DNA of 64,000 bases from CAYOHR01 sp964512145. Lineage in GTDB: Bacteria > Bacteroidota > Bacteroidia > Flavobacteriales_G > JALEGO01. The notes beneath the pieces are model-generated. The model searched no databases, was not told where the DNA came from, and was given only the letters and a program-made list of their open reading frames with translations. The stretch is from positions 1 to 64,000 of the forward strand of contig CAZEIM010000002.1 of the NCBI GenBank assembly GCA_964512145.1, read 5' to 3'. This document shows, in pieces, positions 53,171 through 63,270 of this stretch. The number at the start of each line of letters is the position of its first letter. Position 1 is the first letter of the stretch. The position numbers were made by a program, and so were the translations under genes.

Positions 53171-54510
53171 TTATTTTTCTAACAAACCTATAATTTCTAA
53201 ATATATAACATCCAGTTCTTTGTTTGATATTATATATGGAGGAAGAATATAAATAGTATTACCTAATGGACGAATGAGTATTTTCTTGTCAATAAAGTAT
53301 CTATAAATATAGTCTCTTGTAGAATGAAAGTAATTGTTGTTTTCTAATTCATTACTTACGTACTCAAAAGCAAGTATAGTTCCAAGAACACGAGGATTTA
53401 AAACATTGGAAAATTTACCAAGTGAAGAAAGAAAATTTGAATGCTGCTGTTGTATTCGGGTAATATTTTCCTGCATATCCTTGGAAGTAAGTAAATATAT
53501 AGAAGCCAAAGAAGCAGCACACGACAAGGCATTTCCGGTATAGGAATGACCATGAAATAGGGTTTTATTCTTATCTGTACTATTAAAAGCTTCTACAACT
53601 TTTTCATTACAAACAGTTGAAATAGGGTTTTATTCTTATCTGTACTATTAAAAGCTTCTACAACTTTTTCATTACAAACAGTCGCTCCAAAAGGCATATA
53701 ACCTCCTGTAATCCCCTTAGATAAACAAACAATATCAGGAAAAATAGCCTGATGCATATATGCAAAATTCTTTCCGGTTCTTCCAAATCCTGTAAATACT
53801 TCATCGGAAATAATTAATATATTATACTGTTCGCACAACATAAATATTTTTTGTAATTGCTCGGCATTGTACATACGCATACCGGCAGAACCTTGTATTA
53901 AGGGTTCAATAATGAGTGCTGCTATTTCTTCTTGATGTTGGTGAATTAATTTTTCTAACTCTTTCAGATACACATTTTCTGCATCGGGGAAAGGAAAAAA
54001 AAGAACTTCAAATAACAAATCTGAAAAAGAAGCTGTAAATGAACCCCGTTCACTTACCGACATGGCCCCCCAAGTATCCCCATGATAAGCACCATGCATG
54101 GCTAATATTTTAGATTTATTTTTTCCTTGATTTTTCCAATATTGAATAGCCATTTTGAGAGCTACTTCTACTGCGGTTGAACCATTATCGGAATAAAATA
54201 CTTTAGTAAATGTTCCTCCTAGCAGGGAACAAAGCTCTTGACCTAATTTTACTGCTTTTGGGTGTGTAAAGCCAGCAAAAATTACTTGAGATAATTCTTC
54301 TGCCTGATCTTGAATCGCTTTAGTTATGAATGGATGATTATGCCCATACACGTTTACCCACCAAGAAGAAATAGCATCTAGATAAACCGATCCATCTTCA
54401 GAAAATAATTCAACTCCCTGTGCTTTTAGGATGGGTATAACATCTATTTCAGATTGTAAAGATGTGTAAGGATGCCATATATACTTTTTATCTAATTCAA
54501 TTGTATTCAT
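53171..54510 (-). pseudogene. bioA: BioA (7,8-diaminopelargonate aminotransferase), broken by a 65-bp tandem duplication
   Basis: PLP aminotransferase of biotin synthesis. The N-terminal part (54510-53593) has WHPYTSLQ, SSWWVNVYGHNHP, the YHGDTWGAMSVS loop, ISDEVFTGFGRTG and the PLP Lys in SKGITGGYMPFG. The C-terminal frame (53527-53171) has the rest of the aminotransferase domain. Between them a 65-base segment is repeated (53553-53617 and 53618-53682). Since 65 is not a multiple of 3, the frame is lost; removal of one copy restores KTLFHGHSYTGNALSC. It overlaps bioD by 4 bases. Either a true knockout or an assembly artefact. Confidence 0.9.
53553..53682. repeat. 65-bp perfect tandem duplication in bioA
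   Basis: Copy one 53553-53617, copy two 53618-53682. By eye the two are identical. The start of the unit is TGAAATAGGGTTTTATTC and the end is CATTACAAACAGT. Confidence 0.95.
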
Positions 54511-55115
54511 AAACGTATATATTTTGCTGCATCTGCAATACTCTGTTTATTTATAGGGTGTAAAAAAGGTATTCTCCCCAAAATATGTACTTTAGAATAT
54601 TGAGTTATAAATTCCTCAGTTGATTTGTTTTCTTCACCATTAAAAATAATGCCTTTAACAGTCACCTGATGCTTTTGTAAAATATCTAACGAAAGTAAAG
54701 TATGATTTATACTTCCTAAATAGTTTTTAGACACTAAAATAACCGGTAATTTTAATTGAATGATTAAATCTAATATTAATTCATGTTGATTTAATGGAAC
54801 CATAATCCCCCCTGCCCCCTCAACAATTATAGGCCTTGTTGAGGTAGGTAAATCAACATTAGATAAAGAAATTTCTTTATTCTCTAGTGTCGCTGCTAAA
54901 TGAGGTGAAACAGGTTTTTTAAAAACGTATGCCTCGGGATGAATAACACTTTTATGGTTTATTAAAAGATTTTGTACCGTTTTAGAGTCTAATCCATCTT
55001 CACTTCCTGATTGTATGGGCTTCCAATAATCCCATTGTAATTTTTGAACCAAGATAGCACTTACCAAAGTTTTCCCTATGTTAGTATCTATTCCGGTTAC
55101 AAAAAAACCTTTCAT
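54507..55115 (-). CDS. bioD: Dethiobiotin synthetase
   Basis: ATP-dependent ring closure of diaminopelargonate with CO2 to dethiobiotin. P-loop VTGIDTNIGKTLVS, substrate Lys in DYWKPIQSG, and the VEGAGGIMVPLN motif. At 202 aa it is complete. The start codon overlap with bioA (ATGA) points to translational coupling; bioD lies 7 bases downstream of the UbiA-like gene. bioB, bioF and bioC are not in the window. Confidence 0.95.
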   Translation of the reverse strand: MKGFFVTGIDTNIGKTLVSAILVQKLQWDYWKPIQSGSEDGLDSKTVQNLLINHKSVIHPEAYVFKKPVSPHLAATLENKEISLSNVDLPTSTRPIIVEGAGGIMVPLNQHELILDLIIQLKLPVILVSKNYLGSINHTLLSLDILQKHQVTVKGIIFNGEENKSTEEFITQYSKVHILGRIPFLHPINKQSIADAAKYIRL

Positions 55116-55122
55116 ACAAAAA

Positions 55123-55983
55123 CTACTTTTTTATAAAAAAATCTAACAAGAAAAAAATAAATAACATGACACTAGCTAAACCATTTAAGGTAAAAAAAGC
55201 CATGTTAATTTTACTTAAATCATTTGGTTTTACAAGTATATGTTGACGTATTAGCAACAATACAAACAAAATAATTCCTGTCCAAAACCAAAAACTGCTA
55301 TTATTTAATAATCCTGCATATAGTAAAAAAAGTGCGCAACAAATGTGTAATATGGAAGATATATTTAATGCCTTATTAACTCCAAAAACTGAAGGTATTG
55401 ACCATAATTTATGTTCTTTATCGAACTCAGCATCTTGTAATGCATATATTATATCAAAACCACTTACCCATGTTATTACAATTAAAGAAAAAACAATAGG
55501 TAACCAATTAAAAGAGCCAGTTACGGCAATATAAGCACCAATTGGCGCTAATGATAGTCCAACACCTAAAATAAGATGACATAAAAACGTAAATCGTTTG
55601 GCGTAACTATATCCTAATACCACTAATAAAGCAACCGGTGATAAATAAAAACACAGTTTGTTTATGAAGTAGGTAACTATTACAAAAAAAATAGAATTAA
55701 TGATTACAAAAAACAAAGCGGAATTAGGACTGATTAGATTAGCTGGTATCTCTCGTTGAGCAGTTCTGGGATTTAATTTATCAATATTTCGATCGATATA
55801 GCGATTAAATGCCATAGCTGCTGTTCTGGCAAAAACCATACATAATAAAACATATATCAATAAATTCCACGAGAAAACATCTGAATCTTTTACTCCTAAC
55901 AAAAAACCAATTCCTGCAAAGGGCATGGCAAAAATAGTATGACTGAATTTTACCAAAGAGGAATATTTTTTTATCGCATTCAT
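55123..55983 (-). CDS. UbiA-family prenyltransferase, probable MqnP of the futalosine menaquinone pathway
   Basis: A membrane protein of about 8-9 hydrophobic segments. The first Asp-rich motif is in AMAFNRYIDRNIDKLNPRT and the second in ALQDAEFDKEH. The RTAAMAFNRYIDR...AQREIPAN form is that of the 4-hydroxybenzoate-prenyltransferase-like subset (ubiA_other) used by the futalosine route, which Bacteroidota without ubiquinone often use. This assignment is by family knowledge; mqn genes are not in the window. It sits between bioD and a hydrolase in one run. Confidence 0.82.
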   Translation of the reverse strand: MNAIKKYSSLVKFSHTIFAMPFAGIGFLLGVKDSDVFSWNLLIYVLLCMVFARTAAMAFNRYIDRNIDKLNPRTAQREIPANLISPNSALFFVIINSIFFVIVTYFINKLCFYLSPVALLVVLGYSYAKRFTFLCHLILGVGLSLAPIGAYIAVTGSFNWLPIVFSLIVITWVSGFDIIYALQDAEFDKEHKLWSIPSVFGVNKALNISSILHICCALFLLYAGLLNNSSFWFWTGIILFVLLLIRQHILVKPNDLSKINMAFFTLNGLASVMLFIFFLLDFFIKK

Positions 55984-55991
55984 TATGGATG

Positions 55992-56837
55992 TTACAAGAT
56001 GTTTTTTTCTATAAATGTATCAATTAAATTAAATACTTTTTGTTTGTCGATATCATTATGCGGTTCATGATATCCTCCTTTAAGAATATGAAAGTATACC
56101 TTAGACTTATTATCTAATGAGTCGTAAAAATATGTTGAACCTTTATAATCGGTTATTTTATCAGCATCTCCATGATATAATAGCAAAGGTTTTTGAAGAT
56201 GATGTTTTTGTTTAAGCATCCATTGTGCTTTTTTATGTACTTCGGTAAATAAGCGTATGGAAATAAAATGATGAACTAAAGGATCAGAATAATAGTTTTT
56301 ATTATACTCATCATCTCGACTAAGTGCATTTTTAGTTAAATTCGTATTATCTACAAACCCAGGTATCACTTTATGTAATAGTTTTGCTGCCGAAACTTTT
56401 AATAAACCTGGAGATTTTGACAACCTTAACCAAGGTGCAGAAACAATAACACCTGATATTTTTGAAATATCTTGCGTTAAGAAATAATATAATACTAAAT
56501 TACCTCCTAAACTATGCCCCATTAATACCTTGGGTATATCCGGAAATAAATTCGTAGCTGTATCTACTAAGTTTGAAATAGATTGCATAAATATTTCGTA
56601 CGATAAAATATGCCCCCGTTTTCCTTCAGATAATCCATGCCCTATATGATCAAAAGATACAAGTGCGTAATTTTTATCACTACAATGTTTCTCAAAAAAA
56701 GAATACCTACCTGAATGTTCTCCCATTCCATGTACTAATAAAACAACTGCTTTAGGTTTAGAATCTTGTGAGGCATAATAAAAGCCGTGTAAAGTTTTAT
56801 CCTTTATCTTCCAAGTAAATGTTTCTTTAACATGCAT
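55992..56837 (-). CDS. Alpha/beta hydrolase, monoacylglycerol lipase-like
   Basis: 281 aa with no signal peptide. VLLVHGMGEHSGRY oxyanion motif, catalytic Ser in MGHSLGGNLVLYY, Asp in YHGDADKITDY and His in GGYHEPHND. SFDHIGHGLSEGKRGHI is the lysophospholipase/monoglyceride lipase motif. It is the first gene of the run leading to the menaquinone, biotin and mtgA genes; no metabolic link is clear. Substrate probably a monoacylglycerol or lysophospholipid, by family only. Confidence 0.85.
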   Translation of the reverse strand: MHVKETFTWKIKDKTLHGFYYASQDSKPKAVVLLVHGMGEHSGRYSFFEKHCSDKNYALVSFDHIGHGLSEGKRGHILSYEIFMQSISNLVDTATNLFPDIPKVLMGHSLGGNLVLYYFLTQDISKISGVIVSAPWLRLSKSPGLLKVSAAKLLHKVIPGFVDNTNLTKNALSRDDEYNKNYYSDPLVHHFISIRLFTEVHKKAQWMLKQKHHLQKPLLLYHGDADKITDYKGSTYFYDSLDNKSKVYFHILKGGYHEPHNDIDKQKVFNLIDTFIEKNIL

Positions 56838-56915
56838 AATTTAGCATAAAGTTAATATTTATGTAATAACTAAATAATAATCATTCATTTTTTTTGTATT
56901 TAATAAATTCTATTC

Positions 56916-57761
56916 GTGAAAAGAAAAGTTGATATTGTTGTTATTTCTGACACTCACTTAGGAACCTATGGGTGTCATGCTAACGAACTATTTCAATATT
57001 TAAACAGCATTGACCCCGATAAAATTATTTTAAACGGAGATATTATTGATGTTTGGCAATTCAATAAAAAATATTTCCCTTCCCAACATATGAATGTGCT
57101 TAACAAATTTCTCGAATTTATCACAGAAGGTAAGGAAGTGTATTATATTACCGGAAATCACGATGAAGTTTTTAGAAAATTTACTGGTTTTCAACTAGGT
57201 AATTTTCAAATTGTAAATAAAGTAATTTTAAATATCAATGGGTATAAAACTTGGTTTTTTCACGGAGATGTATTTGACATAACCATGAAACATTCCAAAT
57301 GGTTGGCTAAGTTAGGAGGAAAGGGATACGACTTACTCATATTACTTAACCGTTTTATCAATAAAATATTAGTAAGCTTTGGCAAAGAAAAACTATCCCT
57401 ATCCAAAAAAATAAAAAACAGTGTAAAAAGTGCCGTAAAATTTATCGATAATTTTGAACAAACCGCCCTTCAAATTGCAGAACAGCACGATTTTGATACC
57501 GTAGTATGTGGCCATATTCATAAGCCTTGTATAAAAAAAGTAGAAGTGAATAAACGTAATATTATGTATTTAAATTCTGGCGATTGGATAGAAAATTTAA
57601 CAGCCCTGGAATGTATTCATGGACAATGGAAACTTTATTCCTACGAAGAAAGCTCTTTAAACATTCCTGAAATTCACGAAAAAGAAAAATCATCCAAAAT
57701 ACATCTTTCCCATAAAGTTATATTTGAACAATTAATTCAAGAGCTTAAAATTATCTCTTAA
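56916..57761 (+). CDS. Calcineurin-like phosphoesterase, UDP-2,3-diacylglucosamine diphosphatase (LpxH-like)
   Basis: GTG start. Metal-site motifs in order: ISDTHLGTYGCHANE, NGDIIDVWQF, TGNHDEVFRK, FFHGDVFD and CGHIHKPCI. This is the LpxH-like subset of metallophosphoesterases that act in lipid A synthesis. At 281 aa it is longer than Escherichia coli LpxH (240) and has a C-terminal tail of ~40 residues. Another phosphoesterase role is possible. No clear promoter; divergent from the hydrolase. Confidence 0.8.
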   Translation: MKRKVDIVVISDTHLGTYGCHANELFQYLNSIDPDKIILNGDIIDVWQFNKKYFPSQHMNVLNKFLEFITEGKEVYYITGNHDEVFRKFTGFQLGNFQIVNKVILNINGYKTWFFHGDVFDITMKHSKWLAKLGGKGYDLLILLNRFINKILVSFGKEKLSLSKKIKNSVKSAVKFIDNFEQTALQIAEQHDFDTVVCGHIHKPCIKKVEVNKRNIMYLNSGDWIENLTALECIHGQWKLYSYEESSLNIPEIHEKEKSSKIHLSHKVIFEQLIQELKIIS

Positions 57762-57842
57762 TAAAGGATTAAAATTATACTTTTTAAAAATCTTGTTTTG
57801 TTCGGTAAAAAAACTATTTTTACAACATTAGTTTGTAAAAAC

Positions 57843-58931
57843 ATGAAAACATATATACCTTTAATCCTTTTGACTCTTTTTGGCTTATTCCAACCTTTTT
57901 ATGTTTTTAGCCAGGATAATGAACAACGATATAAAGACTCCATTCGTCAAATAAACGAAAAAAATGAGCGGATTGCCAATTCAAGAGAGGCTTACAATAA
58001 AGGCGTGGAATTGGTAAATAATAAAAAACTTGAAGAAGCAATTGCTGAATTTAATAAAGCTACGCAGTTAGATCCAACTTTTTTAGATGCTTTTTACAGC
58101 AGAGGTCAAGTTCTTAAAAAACTTGGTAAGTATGCTGAAGCATATGGTAATTTTTCTATGATCTTAGAATTTAGGGAAGAAGATGCCAATGCATTTCGTG
58201 AAAGAGCTGAAACATCTATAAAAATGGGTGATTACAATAGTGCTCTAACGGATTATATGGAACTTTCATTTTTAGAACCGCAAAAAGCTGAATCGTATTA
58301 TAATGTTGGCACAGCCTATTTTTTAAAAAAAGAATATAAACAAGCCGAGGAAATGTTTTTAAAATCGATAGAAATAAATAAATCATACTCCGAAGCCTTC
58401 AATGATTTAGGAAGTTGTTACAGAATGTTAGAAAATTATGATAAAGCCTTAGAATATTACGAAAAATCAATAGCCATAAAGCCCAAAGCCTATATATACA
58501 ACAACATAGGATCTGTAAAACATCGTAAAGGGGATATTTCAGCTGCCATTGAAGCCTATTCAAAAGCTATACAACTAGATTCAAAGTTTTACATAGCTTT
58601 AAACAATAGGGGAAAAATGTATATGGAAAAAGGTGAAAAACTGAATGCTTTAGATGATTTTTCATCGGCAATTTCAATCAATCCAAACTATTCTATTGCC
58701 TATAATAACAGGGGTTCTGTATTTTTTAAACATGAAGAATTTGAAAATGCCTTAAAAGATTTTTCAAAAGCGGTTGAATTAGATAAAAATTATGGTACCG
58801 CATATTATAACAGAGGCTTATGTAAAGAAATGCTCAAAGATATTAACGGAGCCTGTGCCGATTGGAATAAAGCAAAAAATTTAGGTATTGATAAATCAAC
58901 CTCCCAACTAGAAAACGAATGTAATCGATAA
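57843..58931 (+). CDS. Periplasmic TPR protein
   Basis: The ATG at 57843 gives a signal peptide ending VFS|QDN; a TTG-start extension to 57798 is not used. A short coiled stretch (YKDSIRQINEKNERIANSRE) is followed by nine or so TPR units to residue ~340. The last motif ACADWNKAKNLGID matches the end of the TPR protein at 44042, which suggests a shared small family. It lies 5 bases before the PorE-like gene, so the two are probably partners in one operon. Confidence 0.87.
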   Translation: MKTYIPLILLTLFGLFQPFYVFSQDNEQRYKDSIRQINEKNERIANSREAYNKGVELVNNKKLEEAIAEFNKATQLDPTFLDAFYSRGQVLKKLGKYAEAYGNFSMILEFREEDANAFRERAETSIKMGDYNSALTDYMELSFLEPQKAESYYNVGTAYFLKKEYKQAEEMFLKSIEINKSYSEAFNDLGSCYRMLENYDKALEYYEKSIAIKPKAYIYNNIGSVKHRKGDISAAIEAYSKAIQLDSKFYIALNNRGKMYMEKGEKLNALDDFSSAISINPNYSIAYNNRGSVFFKHEEFENALKDFSKAVELDKNYGTAYYNRGLCKEMLKDINGACADWNKAKNLGIDKSTSQLENECNR

Positions 58932-58936
58932 ATATC

Positions 58937-61009
58937 ATGAAACACTTTTTATTACTACTAATAGCCATTTCATTTGGTATTTCAAATGCTCAACAAAACA
59001 TCGATTTTAAATCATCCAATTTTAAAGATGATAAAGAAGGGCTAAAAAATGCCTTATTATCGTTAGAAAATGGAGATGCATCTTTTAAAAAGGCTCAGGA
59101 GCTTTTTTGGGATTTAAAAGATGCTTCGGAAGAGTATTCTAAAGCACTTTTTCATTATAAAAAAGCCTATGCATTTAATCCTAATAATGCTCAACTTAAT
59201 TTTTATTTAGGTGTTTGTTATTTAAATACATCTGAAAAAGAAAAAGCTCCAGCACTTATTCAAAGTGCATATTCTATGAACCCAGAATTAGCACCTGATT
59301 TATGGTTTTATTTGGGTATGGTTTATCAACTGCAAGAAAAGTTTGATGAAGCTATTAAAGCATACAATACCTGTAAAAACGGAAAAGTTGGTGAAAAATA
59401 CAATGCCTATATTACTGAGTATATTAAAGGTTGTAACAACGCTAAAAACGAGCAAAAACAAAAAAGAAGAATTTGGGCCGATAATATGCAAGAATTTAAT
59501 TCAGAATTTGATGATTTAGCTCCGGCTGTTAGTGCCGATGGAGAGTTCTTTATGTTTTCATCAAACCGACCTAATCAAAATCCTAAAAATGAATTGGATA
59601 TGTATGATTTTGATATGTACGAAACTTTACTTAAACAAAAAAAATGGAGCAATGTTACTCCGGCAAAAGGAAATATTAATTCCAAAAATGATGAGCTGAA
59701 TGGTGCTCTTTCGTATGATGGACAAAGAATATTGATACAAAGAAAAGAAGGCGTATCCTATGATTTATTTGAGAGTAAGCTTAAAGGAGAAAATTGGAGT
59801 TTACCTGAGTTAAAATGTGAAAAAATGCCCGATAGAACAACCTATCATGAAAAGTTTGGTTGCTACGAACCTTTAGACATAAAAACATACTTTATTACAA
59901 ATAATGGAAGTTCAGGTGGAAACGATATATTTTTTACTGGAAAAATGGTTTTAAAAAATATTGTTGATTGGGGAAAACCTTCAAGTATTGGGCATAATAT
60001 CAATACAAAACTCCATGAAGGTTCTATTTATGTTTACCCAAACAACAAGGTTATATATTTTAGCTCTCAGGGTCATGGATCATTGGGGGGATATGATATA
60101 TATAGAGCCGAATTTGTGAATGGACAATGGACCAATCCGGTAAATTTAGGATATCCTATAAACACTCCTTACGATGAATTATTTTACGCACCTACTGCCG
60201 ATGGAAAATATGCTTACATATCTTCTAACAGACCCGGAGGAAAAGGTGGTTATGATATCTATAAAATAACCTATTTGGGAGAACCCAAACAACCTTTAGT
60301 TGATGCCGAAGATTTATTACTAGCAAGTCAAGCTGAGCCTATAAAAAATAATTTCTCATTTCAAAAATCAGAGGTAAATCGTCAAAGTTTAACCATATTT
60401 AAAGGACAAATTATTGATCAACTTACTCAAAAAAGTGTATATGCAAATATCGAAATAATTGACAACGAAAAAAATGAAGTCATTAATACCTTAAATTCTA
60501 ATGAAGCCAGTGGAAAATTTTTAATTTCTCTGCCGGCAGGGAAAAATTATGGTATTGCTGTTCAAGCAAACGGTTATTTATTTCATTCAGAAAACTTTAT
60601 CATACCGGATGAAAGCAATTTTGAAATGATTGAAAAAGTCATTGAGCTTAAAAACATTGCTATAGGTAGTAAAATCACTTTAAAAAATATATTTTTTGAT
60701 GTTGCTAAATCGGTTATTAAACCTGAGTCGAATGCTGAGTTAGACAGAATCTATGAATTATTAAACGAAATTCCATCACTAAAAATTGAATTGGCAGGAC
60801 ATACAGATAACACCGGAAATGAAAACAGTAACGTAAAGCTTTCCCAAGATAGAGCAGAAGCGGTTAAAAACTATTTAATTCAAAAAGGCATCTCTTCAAA
60901 TCGATTACAGTCTAAAGGATATGGATCATCAAAGCCTATTGCAAAAAATGACACAGAAGAAGGTCGTCAAATGAATCGAAGAACAGAATTTGAAATCATA
61001 GGAAATTAA
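58937..61009 (+). CDS. TPR / PD40 propeller / CRD / OmpA protein (PorE-like)
   Basis: Signal peptide ending SNA|QQN. Residues ~35-165 are TPR helices; ~180-445 are PD40 beta-propeller blades (AVSADGEFFMFSSNRP, GSLGGYDIYRAEF, PGGKGGYDIYKI); ~475-560 is a carboxypeptidase-regulatory-like domain (KGQIIDQLTQKSVYANIEI); ~575-690 is a canonical OmpA peptidoglycan-binding domain with GHTDNTGNE and LSQDRAEAVKNYL. This order is that of PorE (PG1058), a T9SS-associated scaffold anchored to peptidoglycan. It differs from the 3085 protein by the intact OmpA domain and lack of the triple repeats. Confidence 0.87.
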   Translation: MKHFLLLLIAISFGISNAQQNIDFKSSNFKDDKEGLKNALLSLENGDASFKKAQELFWDLKDASEEYSKALFHYKKAYAFNPNNAQLNFYLGVCYLNTSEKEKAPALIQSAYSMNPELAPDLWFYLGMVYQLQEKFDEAIKAYNTCKNGKVGEKYNAYITEYIKGCNNAKNEQKQKRRIWADNMQEFNSEFDDLAPAVSADGEFFMFSSNRPNQNPKNELDMYDFDMYETLLKQKKWSNVTPAKGNINSKNDELNGALSYDGQRILIQRKEGVSYDLFESKLKGENWSLPELKCEKMPDRTTYHEKFGCYEPLDIKTYFITNNGSSGGNDIFFTGKMVLKNIVDWGKPSSIGHNINTKLHEGSIYVYPNNKVIYFSSQGHGSLGGYDIYRAEFVNGQWTNPVNLGYPINTPYDELFYAPTADGKYAYISSNRPGGKGGYDIYKITYLGEPKQPLVDAEDLLLASQAEPIKNNFSFQKSEVNRQSLTIFKGQIIDQLTQKSVYANIEIIDNEKNEVINTLNSNEASGKFLISLPAGKNYGIAVQANGYLFHSENFIIPDESNFEMIEKVIELKNIAIGSKITLKNIFFDVAKSVIKPESNAELDRIYELLNEIPSLKIELAGHTDNTGNENSNVKLSQDRAEAVKNYLIQKGISSNRLQSKGYGSSKPIAKNDTEEGRQMNRRTEFEIIGN

Positions 61010-61093
61010 TCTTTTCATCTGTTTACTTTTTTAAATCAGGATAATTCGGCTTTTTTAAGAAAATCCAAGAATTAAAAATTTGTATACTTTATG

Positions 61094-61101
61094 TATCTTT
61101 G
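61094..61101 (+). promoter_or_regulatory. -7 box (TATCTTTG) fixing a leaderless start
   Basis: Exact TAnnTTTG. With the final G as -7 the transcript starts at 61108, the A of the ATG. No good -33 element at the normal spacing. Confidence 0.65.
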
Positions 61102-61107
61102 CAACGT

Positions 61108-63270
61108 ATGATTAAATTTTCTTCGACATTTATTTTTGTTACATGTGTTTCAGCTTCCTTATTTAGTCAAGAAATTACTCGGCAAAATTTTGTTATTCCA
61201 AAAATTTCAACTTTTTATCCAGACTCATTAAAATCTGATGATACCTTATTAAGCCAAAAAGAACATCCCATCCCAGATGGACAAGCCGGTAAAAGAAAAT
61301 TACAGGAGCTTAAAAAAAAATTTCAGTTCAATATTTCTGAAAAACAAATAAAAAAAAGCAATAGTATTATTGCTGCTCCCATTCAATTAAGATCATACTC
61401 CATTCATGAAAGATATGTATCGGTAATAGATAGCTTAATGCCTATTACAGGAGGCACTCCATTAGATAATACAATGGCTATTTCAGATGAAGGAATATAT
61501 GTAGCGGCTATCAATTCAAAATTATTTGCTTATGATGTACTTGCCGATACGCCCATATTTAAATCAACCGGGTTAATATATACTCAATCGTTTAGTCAAT
61601 TTGCTAATCAGCAAGGTAATATCAGCACATATTTTCCTTTCGATCCAAAACTATTGTACGATCCGGTTCATAATCGTTTTATTTTTACATTTTTAAGTGG
61701 GTTTAGCTCGGCCGATAGTAAAATTGTTGTAGCATTTTCTTCAACCTCAAAACCAAGCGACCCTTGGTATATTTATGAAATACCGGGTAATCCTAGAAAC
61801 ACAACTGCTTGGACCGACTATCCTGCTATTACTATTAGTAAAAACAATTTATTTTTAACCGTAAACTTGATATTAGAAGACTCAAGTTGGCAAGCCGGTT
61901 TTGATGGAAGTATTATTTGGCAAATTGGTTTAGATAGTGCCTACGCTGGAGCTAATGATTTAAAAATTCAACTTTGGGATAATATTAAATATAATCAACG
62001 GTACATCAGAAACTTAAATCCTGTTTCAGGAGCATTAAAACCCTTACATGATGAAGTATTCTTTATTTCTAATCGAAACTTTGATTACCAAAACGACACA
62101 TTATTTCTTATACATTTAAGTAATGCCTCTGATACTATGCTTCAAAATATTTCTATAAAAGTAGGTAAATTAAACACCCCTTATGGCTTGCCCCCAAATG
62201 GAGTCCAAGAAGACACTGATTTATCTGATCCTACGGGAGGCTTACAAACCAATGATGCCCGTTGGCTAGGTGCTGTTGTTTGGAATAACATGATTCAATT
62301 TGTAGGAAATTCAATGCATTTTGAATATGAACGTGCCGGAATTTATCATGGAACTATAAAAAACATATATTCAAACTCCCCTGAATATAGCGGAACAATA
62401 ATTGGTTCTCCTATGTTAGATTATGCATATCCTAATATTGCATTTTGTGGTATAGATAGTTGTGAAATTCAAACCATCATTGGGTTTGATCACTCCTCTA
62501 AAACAGATTATGCCGGAGTGAGTTGTATTTACTATTCAAATAGTGGAAAATATTCGGATGTATTGCGCTTAAAATCAGGAGAAAATTATATCGATAACCC
62601 TCCATTACAAAATGATCCTTATGAGCGATGGGGTGATTATTTCGGTATTCAAAGAAAATATAATGAGCCCGGAAAAGTTTGGGTAGGCGGATTTTTTGGT
62701 CTTCACAATAAGCGAAGCTCTATGTATGTGGCCGAGTTACTTTCGCCCGATACCCATAAAATCACGTTACATTTAAGTGAAATGATAAACCCAATAAACA
62801 CCTGTGAAAAAACAATATTTATAGAGGCAAACAATGCAACCCCTCCCCTCACCTATTATGTAAATAATTTAGAGATTTCAGGAACGGAAGTTTTTATAAA
62901 CAATTGTAGTGCTGATACTCATATAATTAAAATAACCGACCTGTTAGGGTGCGAAGAAACACGTATTATAAATCCTCTTAATAATGAAACCAATTATGTA
63001 CAAAATGTGCAAATAATATATCCAAACCCATTTTCCGACATATTTTATGTGAATTTTTACTCACCAACTTCTAAACCATATATGTTGCAATTATTTAATT
63101 TAGAAGGAAAATTTATTGCCTCTCAGGAAATTTCGGCCATTGAAGGGGAAAATAAAATACAAATTTCATTACCCGAAATATCTTCTGGTTTTTACCGGGT
63201 TATTGTATCCGATGAATATTCGCAACTCATTAAACAAAGTATCCTAAAAATTGGAAACGAAAAAAACTGA
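61108..63270 (+). CDS. T9SS type A sorting domain-containing secreted protein, beta-propeller-like
   Basis: The ATG at 61108 is preferred to one three codons upstream because it is at the predicted transcription start and begins a good signal peptide ending LFS|QEI. The body (~90-560) is a beta-rich propeller-like region with repeated GTP/LDN, PFDPKLLYDPVHNRFI and WTDYPAITIS elements. A type A T9SS domain with IYPNPFSDIFYV follows and ends in KQSILKIGNEKN. The function is unknown; it looks like a cell-surface or released protein. Overlaps the start of the next gene by 20 bases if that TTG start is right. Confidence 0.82.
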   Translation: MIKFSSTFIFVTCVSASLFSQEITRQNFVIPKISTFYPDSLKSDDTLLSQKEHPIPDGQAGKRKLQELKKKFQFNISEKQIKKSNSIIAAPIQLRSYSIHERYVSVIDSLMPITGGTPLDNTMAISDEGIYVAAINSKLFAYDVLADTPIFKSTGLIYTQSFSQFANQQGNISTYFPFDPKLLYDPVHNRFIFTFLSGFSSADSKIVVAFSSTSKPSDPWYIYEIPGNPRNTTAWTDYPAITISKNNLFLTVNLILEDSSWQAGFDGSIIWQIGLDSAYAGANDLKIQLWDNIKYNQRYIRNLNPVSGALKPLHDEVFFISNRNFDYQNDTLFLIHLSNASDTMLQNISIKVGKLNTPYGLPPNGVQEDTDLSDPTGGLQTNDARWLGAVVWNNMIQFVGNSMHFEYERAGIYHGTIKNIYSNSPEYSGTIIGSPMLDYAYPNIAFCGIDSCEIQTIIGFDHSSKTDYAGVSCIYYSNSGKYSDVLRLKSGENYIDNPPLQNDPYERWGDYFGIQRKYNEPGKVWVGGFFGLHNKRSSMYVAELLSPDTHKITLHLSEMINPINTCEKTIFIEANNATPPLTYYVNNLEISGTEVFINNCSADTHIIKITDLLGCEETRIINPLNNETNYVQNVQIIYPNPFSDIFYVNFYSPTSKPYMLQLFNLEGKFIASQEISAIEGENKIQISLPEISSGFYRVIVSDEYSQLIKQSILKIGNEKN

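Noticed and set aside
53553..53682. Direct repeat considered as a target-site duplication of an inserted element
   Set aside because: The copies are adjacent with nothing between them, and no transposase or inverted repeats are near.
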